The notes beneath the pieces were generated by a model. The model was given only the letters and a program-made list of their open reading frames with translations, did no database searches and was not told where the DNA came from. The position numbers and the translations under genes are program-made. Positions 47,477-59,828 of a stretch of 64,000 bases of DNA are shown here, piece after piece; the first letter of the stretch is position 1, and each line of letters opens with the position of its first letter. This DNA is from Plantago major (lineage: Eukaryota > Streptophyta > Magnoliopsida > Lamiales > Plantaginaceae): the NCBI GenBank assembly GCA_026545765.1, contig CM048844.1, forward strand, positions 52,610,932 through 52,674,931, in the 5' to 3' direction.

Positions 47477-47622
47477 TTAGGTCCCTCCACCCATCTCCAG
47501 TTCTTGTCAATTTTCCTGTCGAACTCATGACTCAGCTTTATCCTTCTTGGTGTCTCCCTCTTCTTCTTCCTTCGTAGCTGGAGAATGATTTGTTCGATGA
47601 AGAAGTTATCGTCATCCTTAGT

Positions 47623-49315
47623 TTACTTGTGGATATGATCTCTCGTATGAATGTATCCAGACCTTCTTTTGACCACACTTATATCAGTCCATGGCTGATC
47701 ACCGAACTCCTTAACTCCCATTCCTTTATGTACTATCTCGGTATTAGACCCCACTCGACTGATTGGATCTCCATCGAACACCATGTTCTCATCATTTGGG
47801 TTGCAAACCCATTGCCTTCCTTCGACTCCTTCCATTGATGTGTCCCTGAGAGATCTTGCATTCCTTGGTTCACAGTACCCCTTTGAGAATGATTCGTATT
47901 CCTGTGTTCTATATTTCTGCGTAGTGCAAGCCAAACAGTCAGAATCAAGTTTACGGTCAGGGGTGGTTATGAAAACCTTCCAATCAGTTGGTCGGAAAAT
48001 CATATGAATACATTGAGTGAGTGGATTTCCCAATGATTGGTCCATTTCCGCATAAGGCATATTATAATAATCCGGAATAACGAATTCAATTTCTTCTAAT
48101 TTTCTTACGGGCTCGAGTTCATGGGTAGAAGCACTAGTGATGCAAGTAATGACAGACGATATAGAATCAGGATCAGCTAAAGTATGGGATGCAGAAAGCT
48201 TACCTGTCTGTAGCCTACTTTGAAGGTTTGGTGGAATATATGGTTCAATGGCCTTGTGAAGGCCACCCATCATATCTTCAGACTCCCCCACAATCCTCCT
48301 GTTTACTAGCTTCAAGTACTTGATGATTCCCTCACGTATATTCTTGCTCGGTTTATGCATGTTCTTCCACAGGCTTGGTCCATTGAGCTTCGGTTCGTAC
48401 GAGTGGTTTGATATCTCCTACCTCTGTCTCAGTCAATTCCTCCATACTCTCCATATGTTTTCCGCATACGACTTCGACGTGTTCAGTTTTCATCATCTCT
48501 TCTTCTTCTTCAACCATCGTCTCAGTTGCTTCAAGTAGTCTCCACATAACTTCTCTCTTGTCGGCTGAAGCATCATTGCTATCAAAATCCAATACTTGAT
48601 TAGCCAACCCTTCGAATGCACCTGCTTCGAGCCATTATCCGTAGTCCCTTAGCTTATTGCATTGATGATGTATTTTCTTTATTATCTTTTAAAGTTCGAT
48701 CCTCCCAATCAATGCTCTCTTAGACTCCTCGCTAAGTTGCTCGTATATCTTAACAAGTTCGTCCGGTTGAATCTCCATGATGACCCCATTGCACTCCTCG
48801 CCAATCAAGTCTCTATAATCTTTTTCTATCTTCTTGTAGAAGTATAGCAATTTTGTGTACCTAACCTCGGGTTCTTTATGCAATGCGGTCTTGAATCTCC
48901 TCCAAACTTCGTAGAATATTTCTCCTTCTAGTTGCTCAAAGCTTCGAAGTTCTTCACCCCAGTTGGATATTAAGGACCATGGAAATCGGATGTATTGTAA
49001 TTGAAATTGGTTTGCAACCTCTTCCCATTTCTTCGGACTATATGCCAGTAAAGTCTTCACCCAAGTTCTTGCCTTTCCTCTCACGCAATGTGGAAAAAGG
49101 AACTTTCGAATCTTTCCACTCGATATGTCTTGAACCATCTCGTAAAAGTCTTCCATGAACCGTACTTCATCTTCCCCTTCTACTCCATAGAATTTTGGAA
49201 AGATCCAAAGATACTCGGGTTTCACGTAACATCTGAACCCTTCTTCTAATAAATATATGCAGAATTCGTCAGGCCTTATCAATGGTTTCCATCCCATCTC
49301 CTTCCTTCTTCTCAA
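47623..49315 (-). pseudogene. Ty3/gypsy gag (Athila-type), copy 3
   Basis: Same three frames as copy 1 (49315-48689, 48607-48353, 48360-47623), with the 245-codon 3' frame intact and the capsid signature readable. Shares with copy 2 the earlier stop after RIEL. Confidence 0.75.
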
Positions 49316-49938
49316 GTTTGCCGATGTTATGTCTTAATGGTTCTCAAGGTGTTTCTCCCTGTATAAAGACTAATAGAAAAACTTTCGAAGATAGAGACAT
49401 ATAAAACTGGAGAAAGGTAATCCTAGTTTCGAATAAACATAAATATGAAATTACGTGTTTTTGATTTTTTAAATAATTAACATAAACAGATAAACAGATG
49501 GCCATGAAAATAGAAGATTTAAAATCAGGTAGAGCGAACATGTAAGAATCAACCTACACATTGATAATAAGTTTATATGAGGAATAATTGATAGCGATAG
49601 TTACGGCTGAAGAGTCACACAGGTCACATATATTATACTAAGGCGCAGTCAATACAGATACCCCATGTAGACTATCGTCTAGCTCAAAGCTGTCACCACT
49701 GGCTAGCTCAACAACAAACCTCAAATAGCACAGGTATGAACGGCAATCGCATAACCATCATAGATGCTAAAACTATTCCATCATGTATAAACCAAGTAAT
49801 CAAAGATCCCGGCTAACCCTTACATAAGCAAGTTAGCCTGACATAACTGAAAGTAAACAAATACGGAAAAGAAAATATTTTTGGATTTTTGCTATAGGAA
49901 TTGATTCCCACAGGTTTTATGATTTTTTTTGGGGTTTA

Positions 49939-51328
49939 TGCTGATGAATCGATATTTTAACGACTCATTTAGTCTTTTTTAGCCGTATTTTGTTATGTTC
50001 TTTAGTCTTTTTTATAGTATTTAGTGCCTTTTCACGTTTGGGTATTTTGTGTGTTTTTGTACTTTTTTAGGTGTTTTTAGGTAAAAGGCAAGAAGATGGA
50101 GGACCAATGTGCAATTTGAAGCTTATCCAAGCTTCTAGAAGCACATATGGCCAAGTAGTGGGCCATTACTCCAAGGAGGTGACAAGGAGGTTGAGAAAAG
50201 GGAGTGAAAATAGGAAGAAGTGGGAAAAATGGGAGTTTCCCCGAATGGGGGGCTCACCGCGGTGAGCTCCATCAACACAGAAGCTCACTACGGTCCAGAA
50301 GAAGCAAAATAGAAGCGAACAGCCTCGAAGAGAAGCAGTCCGCGGCGAGCCTGGCATCAAGAAAAGTCTCACCGCGGTGTGAGCTGGCGAGACAGAGTCA
50401 AGGCACGATTTCTGGCAGTTTTTTTCCATGATTTCAAATTTCTACTTCCTTGGTTCTATAAATAGGCCTCTTGTATTCAGTCATTTTGATATCTTCATAC
50501 CTTCTAGTTTATATTTCTTTCAATTCAAGCATTGTAAACACTCTAGAGATTCAATCTCTCTTTCAATTGAAGTAGATTTCCTTACAGACGATCTCTTGTC
50601 ACTGACGTATCCTGGTATCAATCGAATAATTACTATTTACTTTGTACTTGACATGTTGTTACCTATGATTACTGAATCTTGCCGTATCGGTGGGAACTTG
50701 TTAGTGTCTTAATCATTAATTAGGTTATTTCCGTATGATTGCATAGCTCGTGACAGGCTCGTTGTAGTGATTACGTACTTGTAGCCCATATTTGGTTGAA
50801 CTAGCAATAGCAAGGTGATGAACTGCGACTAGGTAACCTTAATTGGTCCTCTCGTATCAGCACACTTCATGAAAGGATTTATTTACTTCGTTGTTTGTAG
50901 AATTGCTGAGTGACACAGTAGTTTCATTGAACTGAGTAGGGGTACTCATGCCGGCTACGCCTTAGCAAGTAGTATTATGCCTAACATTGTTAGAGGTAAT
51001 CGCGTAAGATTTTTTCTAGGAAGTTGGGAGTAGCATAGCAGAAGGAGGTCGGGGAACCTTTACGCCTTCCCATCATAGATTTACAACAAAGCAAATAGGG
51101 TTTACTGCGAAATAATCATTATATCTGCGATCAATCTATTTACTTTTTTACACATAATTTATAAACGTTATTTGCTTGTTGCTATGCTAAGTGTCCGTGG
51201 AGAACGACATCCCGAGTTAACTTACAGCTATTGATGTAGTTTGAGACCTTCCGACTAATATAAATTTAATCTTTTATTGTAATTGAGGATTACAGATACT
51301 ACAACATTTTCAAATCCTTAAGTGCACA
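49939..51328 (+). repeat. Ty3/gypsy (Athila/Tat-type) LTR, copy 3
   Basis: Counterpart of 13511-14900, TG..CA, TATA box at 50457-50464, with the ctcaccgcggtgag palindrome at about 50252-50267. Confidence 0.7.
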
Positions 51329-51330
51329 GG

Positions 51331-51691
51331 TAGTCTTGGTTGCTAGGCGGAAAGGAAGTCTCTATGTTGCCAACTGCGAATCTGCCACAACTGAAGAATA
51401 TCTCATGGTGAGTCAGTCTGGCTACACTGAAGAAAATTGGCTATGGCACAAAAGAATGAGTTACTTGAATTTCAAAACTCTGAACAAGCTAGCCAAAAAA
51501 GAATTGGTTGTTGGATTACCTAAAATGGCATACAGAAAGGATGGTGTATGTTCAGCTTGCTAATTTGGGAAACAAGCCAAAACATCTTTCAAGTCTAAAA
51601 CTAGACATTCCAGTGTGAGGCCACAGCAACTATTACATATGGATCTCTTTGAGTCCTCTGTAACAAGTTATGCAGGAAAGAAGTATGGTCT
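51331..51691 (+). pseudogene. Copia GAG-pre-integrase/integrase fragment, copy 3
   Basis: Same fragment with the same in-frame TAA after CSAC and the same joint to inverted gag. Confidence 0.85.
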
Positions 51692-53444
51692 CCTCCTTTC
51701 TCTGAAGAATCTCTTAGGTAAAAGTGTACTTCAGTGAGAGTGTCACTTGCTTTGGCATAAGATTGGCAGGATAATTCTTTCTTTTTGAGTTCCTCATTCT
51801 CAGAAAGAAGACCTTCGCACTTCTTTTGAATTGTATCCATTGCCTCTCTATGTGACTTCTCTGTCTCAGATATCTGTGCTTTGAGAAATGCATATTCTGC
51901 ATCCTTTGTCTCAGATATCTTGGTCAGTTTTGAATTTTCCTTTTCCAGAGATTTCTTTCATCTTCAAGAATTTTGGTTCTAGCTTGTACCACCAAAAATT
52001 CTCTTTCATCAAGATCAAGTTCCCTTCAGAGATGTTCTAGATCTCTGATTCCTTCCTCATCACTCTCATAATTTATAAATTGAGAAATGTTGGTTACCTC
52101 ATCAGCCATTAGGCAAGACTCAATGTTGGAGCGATCTGGATAGATCTCCTCGGCAACCTCACACATTTCCCTTTTCTTTTGACCAAAGTCAACCAAATCA
52201 TGAGTGATGCCACACAACTCTGGTGAAGGTAGCTTGGAGTCATATGAGTCTTCTTCCTCAGATTCTGACCCAATATCAAGAGCATCCAGTTGGATTTGAA
52301 TCTTTTTCCTCTCTTCAGTGAGCAAAGCTCTCTGACCTCTCTTGAAATTTCTTCTATCTTTCTTGTCACCTGTCTTTAGCTTATTGAAAGCAGTGCTGTC
52401 CCTTTTAAAATGACCAGGTTTCTGACAATAGAAACAGATATCATTTCCAATTTCTGCTTCCTTAGTACTAGATGCTTGCTGAGCCGGCTTGTCAGCTGCA
52501 TATTTTTGTACTAGTGATAGTTTGAGCCTAGTTGCTTTTTCAGCTTCTCTTTAGCTTATCTTCTCTCAATCTCCTGACTGACATATTTTCTCATTTGCTT
52601 TACAGCAAGAGCATTTTCCTCAATCACTTCTTTGGCATCCGTCTTTTCAGAAGTACCTTGTGTCACTAATGCAACATTGTGAACTTTCTCATCAACCACT
52701 TGTCCTCTCTGAGTAGTTTCATAGTTGACAGTAGCTAAGTGAGAAAAGAGTTCCACTGGAGTGATATTTAGCATTCCTTGGTTGAAATAGAAGTACTAAG
52801 TATGTTCCCAGTTTTGGTTCACGCTTCTCACGATAGTCTTAACCTTTTCAGAGTTAGAATATCTCTCACTTTCACCAAGTGTAGCCATTTCACCCATCAA
52901 TGTGGTAAATCGAAAATCTAGTTCTTCAAGAGTCTTTGAGGGACCTTGTTTGAAGTTTTGGAATTTGAGCTTCAAAACTTTGAACTTATTTTCCTTTGTT
53001 TTCTCAGTACCGGCACAGATTTCTTCAATCAGTTGCCAGGCCACTTTCGCCGATTTTGCACCCCACAGTTTACACTGTATGTGCTCTGGAGTAGAACGTA
53101 TGCTGATGTTACAAGCTTGACCATCCAAATTTATTTCTCTTGCATCTTCCGATGTCCATAGTTCTCTGGGTTTGGCTCATAAACAATTCGACCGTAGATC
53201 TTCCACCGTTGACGATCATTTGTGAGGAACCATCAGTATCTTTATTACCGGGTTCTTTGACAGTGGAGTCCTTGTCTCGACCATTAGAAACCTCCATGAC
53301 TTGCTTAAGTTGTTGAATGACTATGGGGCCATTCTTTATAACTTCGATCATTTCATCAGTGATGGCTTCTAGGTGGAGCATCATGTTGTTCTTCCATTTC
53401 TAATAGTTCTCTGGCTTGAGAACTGGAGCGTCACTTAAAGACAT
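51692..53444 (-). pseudogene. Copia (Sirevirus-type) gag, inverted, copy 3
   Basis: Counterpart of 15264-17021, with ATG at 53444 and the shared early TAG. The N-terminal frame is broken at 53125-53220 by CAG/CTG-type changes; the capsid frame 53128-52796 and the acidic tail frame 52325-52026 are otherwise open. Confidence 0.8.
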
Positions 53445-53548
53445 CCTGTAGCAAACACACTAAACAAACAAATCAAGTGTAGGTGAAAATCAGTCAGTGG
53501 GCACTTATCTGAGATCTAAGTTTAGTGCAGAAGGCTTGGGAACCTCCT

Positions 53549-53560
53549 GCTCTGATACCA
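53549..53560 (-). promoter_or_regulatory. Primer-binding site of the inverted copia element (copy 3)
   Basis: tggtatcagagc on the minus strand, 2 nt from the LTR end at 53563. Confidence 0.93.
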
Positions 53561-53562
53561 CT

Positions 53563-53811
53563 TGTTGGTTCAGATAATGACAAAGTAAAAGACTATGGGG
53601 GGGTGAATAGTCTTTTAAACTTTTGACAATAAAACAGTTTCTCAGATCTTCTGTGTGAAGATATCTTATACTTATATTCAGAGAACGGGAGACTTTCTAT
53701 GTGATAAGTGCACATGCTTTGCAAGATATAAGTGTGTAAATACTCAGCAAGGTAAATTAAGCAATTAATGAGTTGCAGTAAGTAAATAACACAGATCTTT
53801 ATAGTGGTATC
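53563..53811 (-). repeat. Inverted copia LTR, 3' part, copy 3
   Basis: Part of the inverted LTR lying before the solo-LTR insertion. It is continuous, across that insertion, with 57718-59072. Together they give an LTR of about 1.6 kb. Confidence 0.85.
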
Positions 53812-56800
53812 TGTAACACCTCAAGTGTATGAGGTGTTATTACAACAAATTTCAAGAGTTTTTAATCAAATAATTCTATATTTTATTTTCTAAAAATACT
53901 TATAGATTATGTACAATTGTCGCATAATATAATATTTAGCTTACCAAAAGGTGTGTTAAGCGTCGCAAGTGAACAATGTTTTGCTATTTAAGATCTTTAC
54001 TTAAGATAATGAGCAAAACAAAATAGCAATGAATGTCTTCCGTTAGCAGCAGTATAAGACCGTATTACTTTGCATGTCAATTCTTCCATCTTCTATTCAT
54101 GATCGTAACATTCGGTTGACTTCAGTCCCCTGGATATGTTAAAAAAATGTGGGGTGAGCCAAACGGGCCCAGTGGATTCGGGGATGATGGTTACGAGTTA
54201 TTTTAAAAGGTGACCACATAGTGTTTTTAGTCACATTGACAAGTAAGGGTTTACCATATATAGTTTAAAATTGATTTATCAATCAAGCTGAACGATGCTT
54301 TAACATAGGTGCATATTTCAAGCATAACTTCTAACAAATAACTCAGACATCATATAAAACTCATACAGCTTTACAACTATACATGCAATATTGTGGTACA
54401 TATATATAACTTTAAAAGTTAAGTTAGGCATCTCCCACACCCATTTTTATTTTATTTTTATAAATTCAGAGATGTTAAAATTCAATATGTAACTCTTTAA
54501 ATATATTACAATATCATTAAGAGGTTTATTTGAGCACGGTATCTTCCTTGATTGTACGAAATAAGAGGTGAGCCACACATGTTAGTGATATATGTGACCT
54601 TCTCAGGATTACCTTTTAAACAAAAGGACAGTTATGGAAACTATTATCGATTTTCTTTGAAATAAAAGTCATGATGGGAACTACTCCCGATTACCTTTCA
54701 TGCAAAAGGTCTTTTATGGGAACTACCCCCGATTACCTTTAACCAAAAGGTGGTTATGGGAACAATTACTGATTACATTTAATCAAAGGGTCATTTATGC
54801 GAACTACTCCCGATTACCTTTAAACAAAAGGTCATTATGGGAACTACTCCCGATTACATTTCTTTCAAAATGTCAGTTATGGGAACTACTCCCGATTACC
54901 TTTAAACAAAGGTCATTATGGGAACTACTCCCGATTACCTTTAAACAAAAGCTCATTATGGGAACTACTCCCGATTACCTTTCTTGCAAAAGGTCAGTTA
55001 TGAGAACTACTCCCGATTACCTTTAAACAAAGGTCATTATGGGAACTACTCCCGATTACTTTTCATGCAAAAGGTCCGTTATGGAAACAACTCCCGATTA
55101 CTTTTAAACAAAAGGTCATTATGGGAACTACTCCCGATTACCTTTCTTGCAAAAGGTCATTTTGGGAACTACTCCCGATTACCTTTCTTGCAAAAGTTCA
55201 GTTATGGGAACTATTCCCGATTACCTTTAAACAAAGACTGTTATGGGAACTACTCCCGAGTACCTTTCATGCAAAAGGTCCGTTATGGGAACTACTCCCG
55301 AGTACCTTTCATGCAAAAGGTCCGTTATGGGAACAACTCTCGATTACCTTTAAACAAAAGGTCATTATCGAAACTACTCCCGATTACCTTTCTTGCAAAA
55401 GGTCAGTTATGGGAACTACTACCGATTACCTTTAAACAAAGGTCATTATTGGAACTACTCCCGATTACCTTTAAACAAAATGTCATTATGGTTGAATAAT
55501 GATTTATCGTTGTCTCCTTTTCTCAAGATGTTGTTACGCTCGGTTGGAATTCATTCATTTTTAGGAGTATTTTAATCACGAGTTTAAAAGTGTTTATTAA
55601 AGTTCGTATTGACATCAATAAGTTTAGTCCTCTAGAGGTGGCCCCCACGAACTCGAGAGGTGGCTCCCACCATTATCTGATGTAGCACTTCACTTCGCAT
55701 AGCACTTAGCGACTGTCGTAAATCAAATTAAAGCTCCTTTTACGCGAGGTTGACAATCTCGCCTAAATCTCTTCTTTAGTTGTGAATTTGGATTTATTAT
55801 TTCTTAAACTTCTTTAGAGGCATAATTATTTAGTGGATAAATGTCTTTGGAGGTTCGACCAAAGTCGTGTTCTCGTATAAATTCACTATTCCAATTAGCA
55901 AAGGTAAGTCCCTTTTAAAATACTTATTTTCATATTATAGGTCCATCATAAAATTTTAGTTAAGTCCTTGAGGTTTCTCGTGTGATAACTTTCGAATTCG
56001 AGTTAGGTTTCGTCAATCCCGATTCTGGTAGCTTACTAGTCCCTTCTTGTAAAATACAATTCGGTGTGAAAACTTTCATTAAATATGCTATGTTTATTTC
56101 TCTATGATAGCTTACTGAGTTAGCTTTCCAATTCCAACTTATAGGGTTAATGATAACTGTATGTTGGTCACAATGATTTTTCCAACTACCACACTCCTGC
56201 AGGAAGCAATGATAGTATTTTAATCATACAATATACATTACTACACCGAAAATTCAAAATCTTACTGAAAGAGTTAGATAATTGAAATTTCTATCATTTT
56301 GCAGAATTTTAGGCTATTTGAATCTGAGTAAGATTCTCAAATGAAGGGTTTGGTAACAAACCCTTGTTCTTCGCTACCTGTTAATTCGCGAGAGTGTATG
56401 ATTTTTAATTAATTCCACATATGTCCGATTACTATAATTCCAGTTCTCAGTTCTCCTTTACCATGTTGGATATCACTACAAAAATTAGAATCAATAACGA
56501 ATTAAGTTTTGTATTTTACTCGAATTTTAGAAAATCAATACAGTTTGCATACGAAAATGTTGGATCTTCAAGATTTCAACCTTTTAGGCCTTAAATCTCA
56601 CATGCAATGGACTTTATAAATAATCTAAACACATATGAAACAGATTATTACATTTTCTAAAGCAATTTTAAGGATATATGATGAAAAATCCTTAAACTAT
56701 ACATGCTTTCCATCAAAAGGGGTTAAGAAGAGGTTTTAGAGATGAGAATGATATTTTTACCCACCATGTCAAATGTCTTCCTTGATCTTTGGATGTATTC

Positions 56801-57712
56801 TTCCCCAACTCGAATTTGTCTTGTACAATTGATCTCCTAGAAAGTTATTCAAGGGTCTTAGTGGTGCAGGGATGGAAGAAAATTAAAGAAGAGAAAAAGG
56901 AGAAAATGAACAAGGAGGAAGAACTTATTACCTTCCAACTTTTTGGCTTGTAGCTTGATCATGAATTGGAATAGGTTATTATCTTTCTTGTGTTGAGGGG
57001 ATTCTAAATATATAATTGCATGTGAATTTCATTGAAATTACAAATGGTAGATAAGCTTGGAGAGAGTGGTTATGGTGGTTGTTAAAGGAGGTATTCAAGT
57101 TATTTGTCTTGAAGAAGGAACTAATGAGGAAGAAGAAGATGACCCTTATTTATTATAATAGTGTAACTAGGATGAAGTATATGTGATGTACTTGTAAATA
57201 TACAAGTATGAATACACTAGATGTATTTAGTGTATTAATGTATATTTGTTTGTGGAATTTATTTACTAACTAAATGGTCATAGTGGATTTGTATTACTTT
57301 TATTTTGGCTAGCACATAATCCTTGTTGCATATATTAGCACCACATGTCTTGTTCACACATTTTAATTCGTTTATTTGCTTGTGTGTTCCGATATATTCC
57401 GAGTCTAATCATCTTGAGAGGATCATAATTCTTATTGTCGTTGCAATTTAGAATGCGTTAATCCCAAAGTTATTAATTTATATAGTTTAGAGTTATATTT
57501 GTTCCTCGAGTTATTTAAATTGTAAGTCGAAATTATGGTTATCATATTATGAATGACTGTGCTTGAGATAGTACAAAATCATTCAATCATTAATAATATT
57601 CAAATAAGCACATAAATAAAGTTAAACTAGAATGTAGTATATTATGTGAGATTAATTCATGAATTTTCCAGTGCATATTACCATCCTTTTTTTTCTTTTA
57701 GGGGGTCTCGCA
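53812..57712 (+). mobile_element. Complete TGTAACACC-type solo LTR, 3901 bp
   Basis: TG..CA ends (TGTAACACC..GGTCTCGCA) flanked by the perfect 5-bp target duplication gtatc at 53807-53811 and 57713-57717, both inside the inverted copia LTR. The opening resembles plant chromovirus gypsy LTRs. I see no internal primer-binding site, coding domain or second LTR start, so a solo LTR left by LTR-LTR recombination is the simplest reading. A coding-free large derivative (LARD-like) is the alternative. Confidence 0.8.
54617..55490 (+). repeat. Minisatellite inside the solo LTR, about 21 units (copy 3)
   Basis: Same unit and order as copy 1, confirming that the two-unit loss is private to copy 2. Confidence 0.92.
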
Positions 57713-57717
57713 GTATC

Positions 57718-59072
57718 TGAGGGTGGCGTAATCCCTCAACTAATCCACTCGCCTTTTCTCAGGACTTGAAATTCACTAAGATAGATATTGATTTCTCCTT
57801 ACAATAATCCTATCCCTTGATTTCCTTTTACACTATAGATTCCCAACCAAGTGCTCCCCCTGAGTTATTCCCCGGCTTTCTCAGCCAAGTAATTCATGTA
57901 CTCAGAAACCTTTGAGCTATTCCTTAGTTTCCCAAACTAAGTACTTCTTGTGCTCAATAACCTTGGAGTTGTTCCTTAGTTTCCCAAACTAAGTACTTCC
58001 TGTACTCCACGCCGTGTGTGGTGTTGGTTATGGTAGTTTGTCAGGTGAGTAGTCTTAATAACTTTCTCAGTTATGTAGGAATACTCTATAGAACAAGAAT
58101 CACTTAACACACTTCACAATGTGGGGTGATATGTTCTTCACTGACCCAAGTCTATGTTAAATGTTCTAGAGAATGAATCTTAGATACTTGATCTTTTGAT
58201 TCAACTCCTTCACAGATAGCAATGCTTGTTAAGGATCAGGACACTTGGAACTTTTGTGATACTTAGAATTCAAGAGCTTGGTCACAACAGTAAGCTAGAG
58301 AATAAGTAGGTTGAAGGCTTGTATGCTTGAATGAATAAGTTCGTAGATGTGTAAGTTCTGTGTGTGTTTTCAAGCATTCTAAGTGGTGATATTTATAGTT
58401 GAAAATCATGCCCTTTGAAAAGTATCCGTTAAGCACAATGAAATTCAAACTATTGATATCTGTAAATAGTACTGCAAAAGACATTGTCTCTTTTCAGAGA
58501 TTTCCTCTTTTGTTCACATTGCTGCGATTTATCAGACAAGATTATTTTTGTCCTCAGATATTAACGGAACTATGCACGCTTTCTGAAGCATTGCATGTCC
58601 TTTTCCAGAGACCTTCACTTCTCCAGATACCTATTGAAACATTTTTTCCCAGAAACATAGTTTTATCCAAGGTATCTGAGCATGGGTTTCTGTGGGCACT
58701 TTTCCTTACTTAGCAACCTTGTGTTCACAGATATCTTTTGTGAAACTTGTTTATTGAAAAACACTTGTTTCTTCAAGGAATCTGGAAGTAGGTATCTGAG
58801 GAGACCAATCTCCTTAGTATTCAGCAATCTTGTGCAGTCTTCAAATCTTCAATACGTTGAACTCTTCTGTCGGATGCCTCCTTTTTGGTCTTCTTTAAGG
58901 ATATAAAAATTACATTCAGAGACCTAACATCCTATACAAGATTTGCTAGACTATCATACTCAGTAAACTTCCTCTTTTACAATGTTCAAGTGAACTAAGA
59001 GTACTAGTTACCTTTCTGAGCTAAGATAAGTCATTAGGTTGCTGATCAAAATCTAAACAGATATTCCTAACA
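57718..59072 (-). repeat. Inverted copia LTR, 5' and middle part
   Basis: On the minus strand it starts TGTTAGGAATATCTG at 59072 and runs to the solo-LTR insertion. By eye it is only about 80% similar to the plus-strand LTR at 27778, for example around ctgaatgtaatttttat and gattagttgagggattacg. Open frames within it (58263-58906) have no recognisable product. It is the outer edge of the copia-derived sequence on the right. Confidence 0.85.
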
Positions 59073-59828
59073 CTTAGGTTGACCGGAAAAACTGGCGTTT
59101 GTAGCATGTCCTACGACGTTGGCATAAGCATAGTAAAAAGTTATGGGACCATTAGAAATGTGCTTATTAAGATAGGAACCCTGATAATTCATGTGGACCT
59201 GCTAATAGTTGATTACGAGAATGACAATAATAGAAACTTATATTTTGGAAGGCCCTTTATGATAAAAACTAACACCATTATAGATGTAACTGGTAGAAGA
59301 GTTTCTATGTTTGTGAATGGATTGCAGAGTGACGTAAAACTATCCATCGGGAGGACACATCTGAGGAAGGGGAAGCTTGTAGCTGAGAAACCGTCAGAAG
59401 AAAAGCACTGTCAACCAGCTCGAGAATTTCAAGATGCACTGACAAAGATAAAAGAAATAGACAAGAACTATTTCTACTCGCATGAGATTCATTTCCAATT
59501 CTCGGATCCGAAAAACAGAAAGAACGAACCTTATAAGATGTATCTGGACAAATGGATGACTGGAAGGTGGAGAATGGAAAACGAGGGACTATTCTATGAG
59601 AACTTCAAGGATAACAAGGGTTTTAGAAACCGACTCAAGAATGAAGGTAGTACCCTCTACAAATTCGAGTTTACAAGGGTAGGGGACAGATTCAACATTG
59701 GAGCGAAGGATTGGAATACCGACCCGAGCTTCACAGAAGATTGGCTGACTACTCGCACTGATGGAGATCAGGGGTCCCACCCCAACAACTGTGTCACCAA
59801 TAAACAGGGGTCGAGCTATAAGACCTAA
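59073..59828 (+). pseudogene. Ty3/gypsy (Athila-type) aspartic protease region, 5' end missing
   Basis: The open frame continues from the copia LTR border. It shows the C-terminal half of an Athila-type protease: YGTIRNVLIKIGTLIIHVDLLIVD, then NLYFGRPFMIKTNTIIDV, matching the usual ILGRPFL..A.IDV block. The catalytic Asp-Ser/Thr-Gly region is absent or unrecognisable. The following 110 codons are charged and unassigned. It ends where reverse transcriptase should begin but does not; the next block is noncoding. Role in an intact element: cleavage of the Gag-Pol polyprotein. The listed start is simply the border of the LTR insertion. Confidence 0.7.

Larger units (their letters stand above)
39207..57459 (+). 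repeat. Tandem block, copy 3 (about 18.25 kb)
   Basis: Third head-to-tail copy. At its right edge the sequence does not jump back to RNase H. It continues (aatcccaaagttatt) into the native right part of the solo LTR, so this is the parental right boundary of the array. CAG/CTG-type differences are dense at 43930-44840 and 53125-53220. Confidence 0.93.

Noticed and set aside
53812..57712. Full-length element rather than a solo LTR
   Set aside because: I found no internal repeat of the opening TGTAACACC or of the closing ggtctcgca, and no primer-binding site or coding domain, though a coding-free derivative cannot be excluded without relatives.
58263..58906. Open frames right of the array that might be a host gene
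   Set aside because: They lie wholly inside the inverted copia LTR and show no protein family features.
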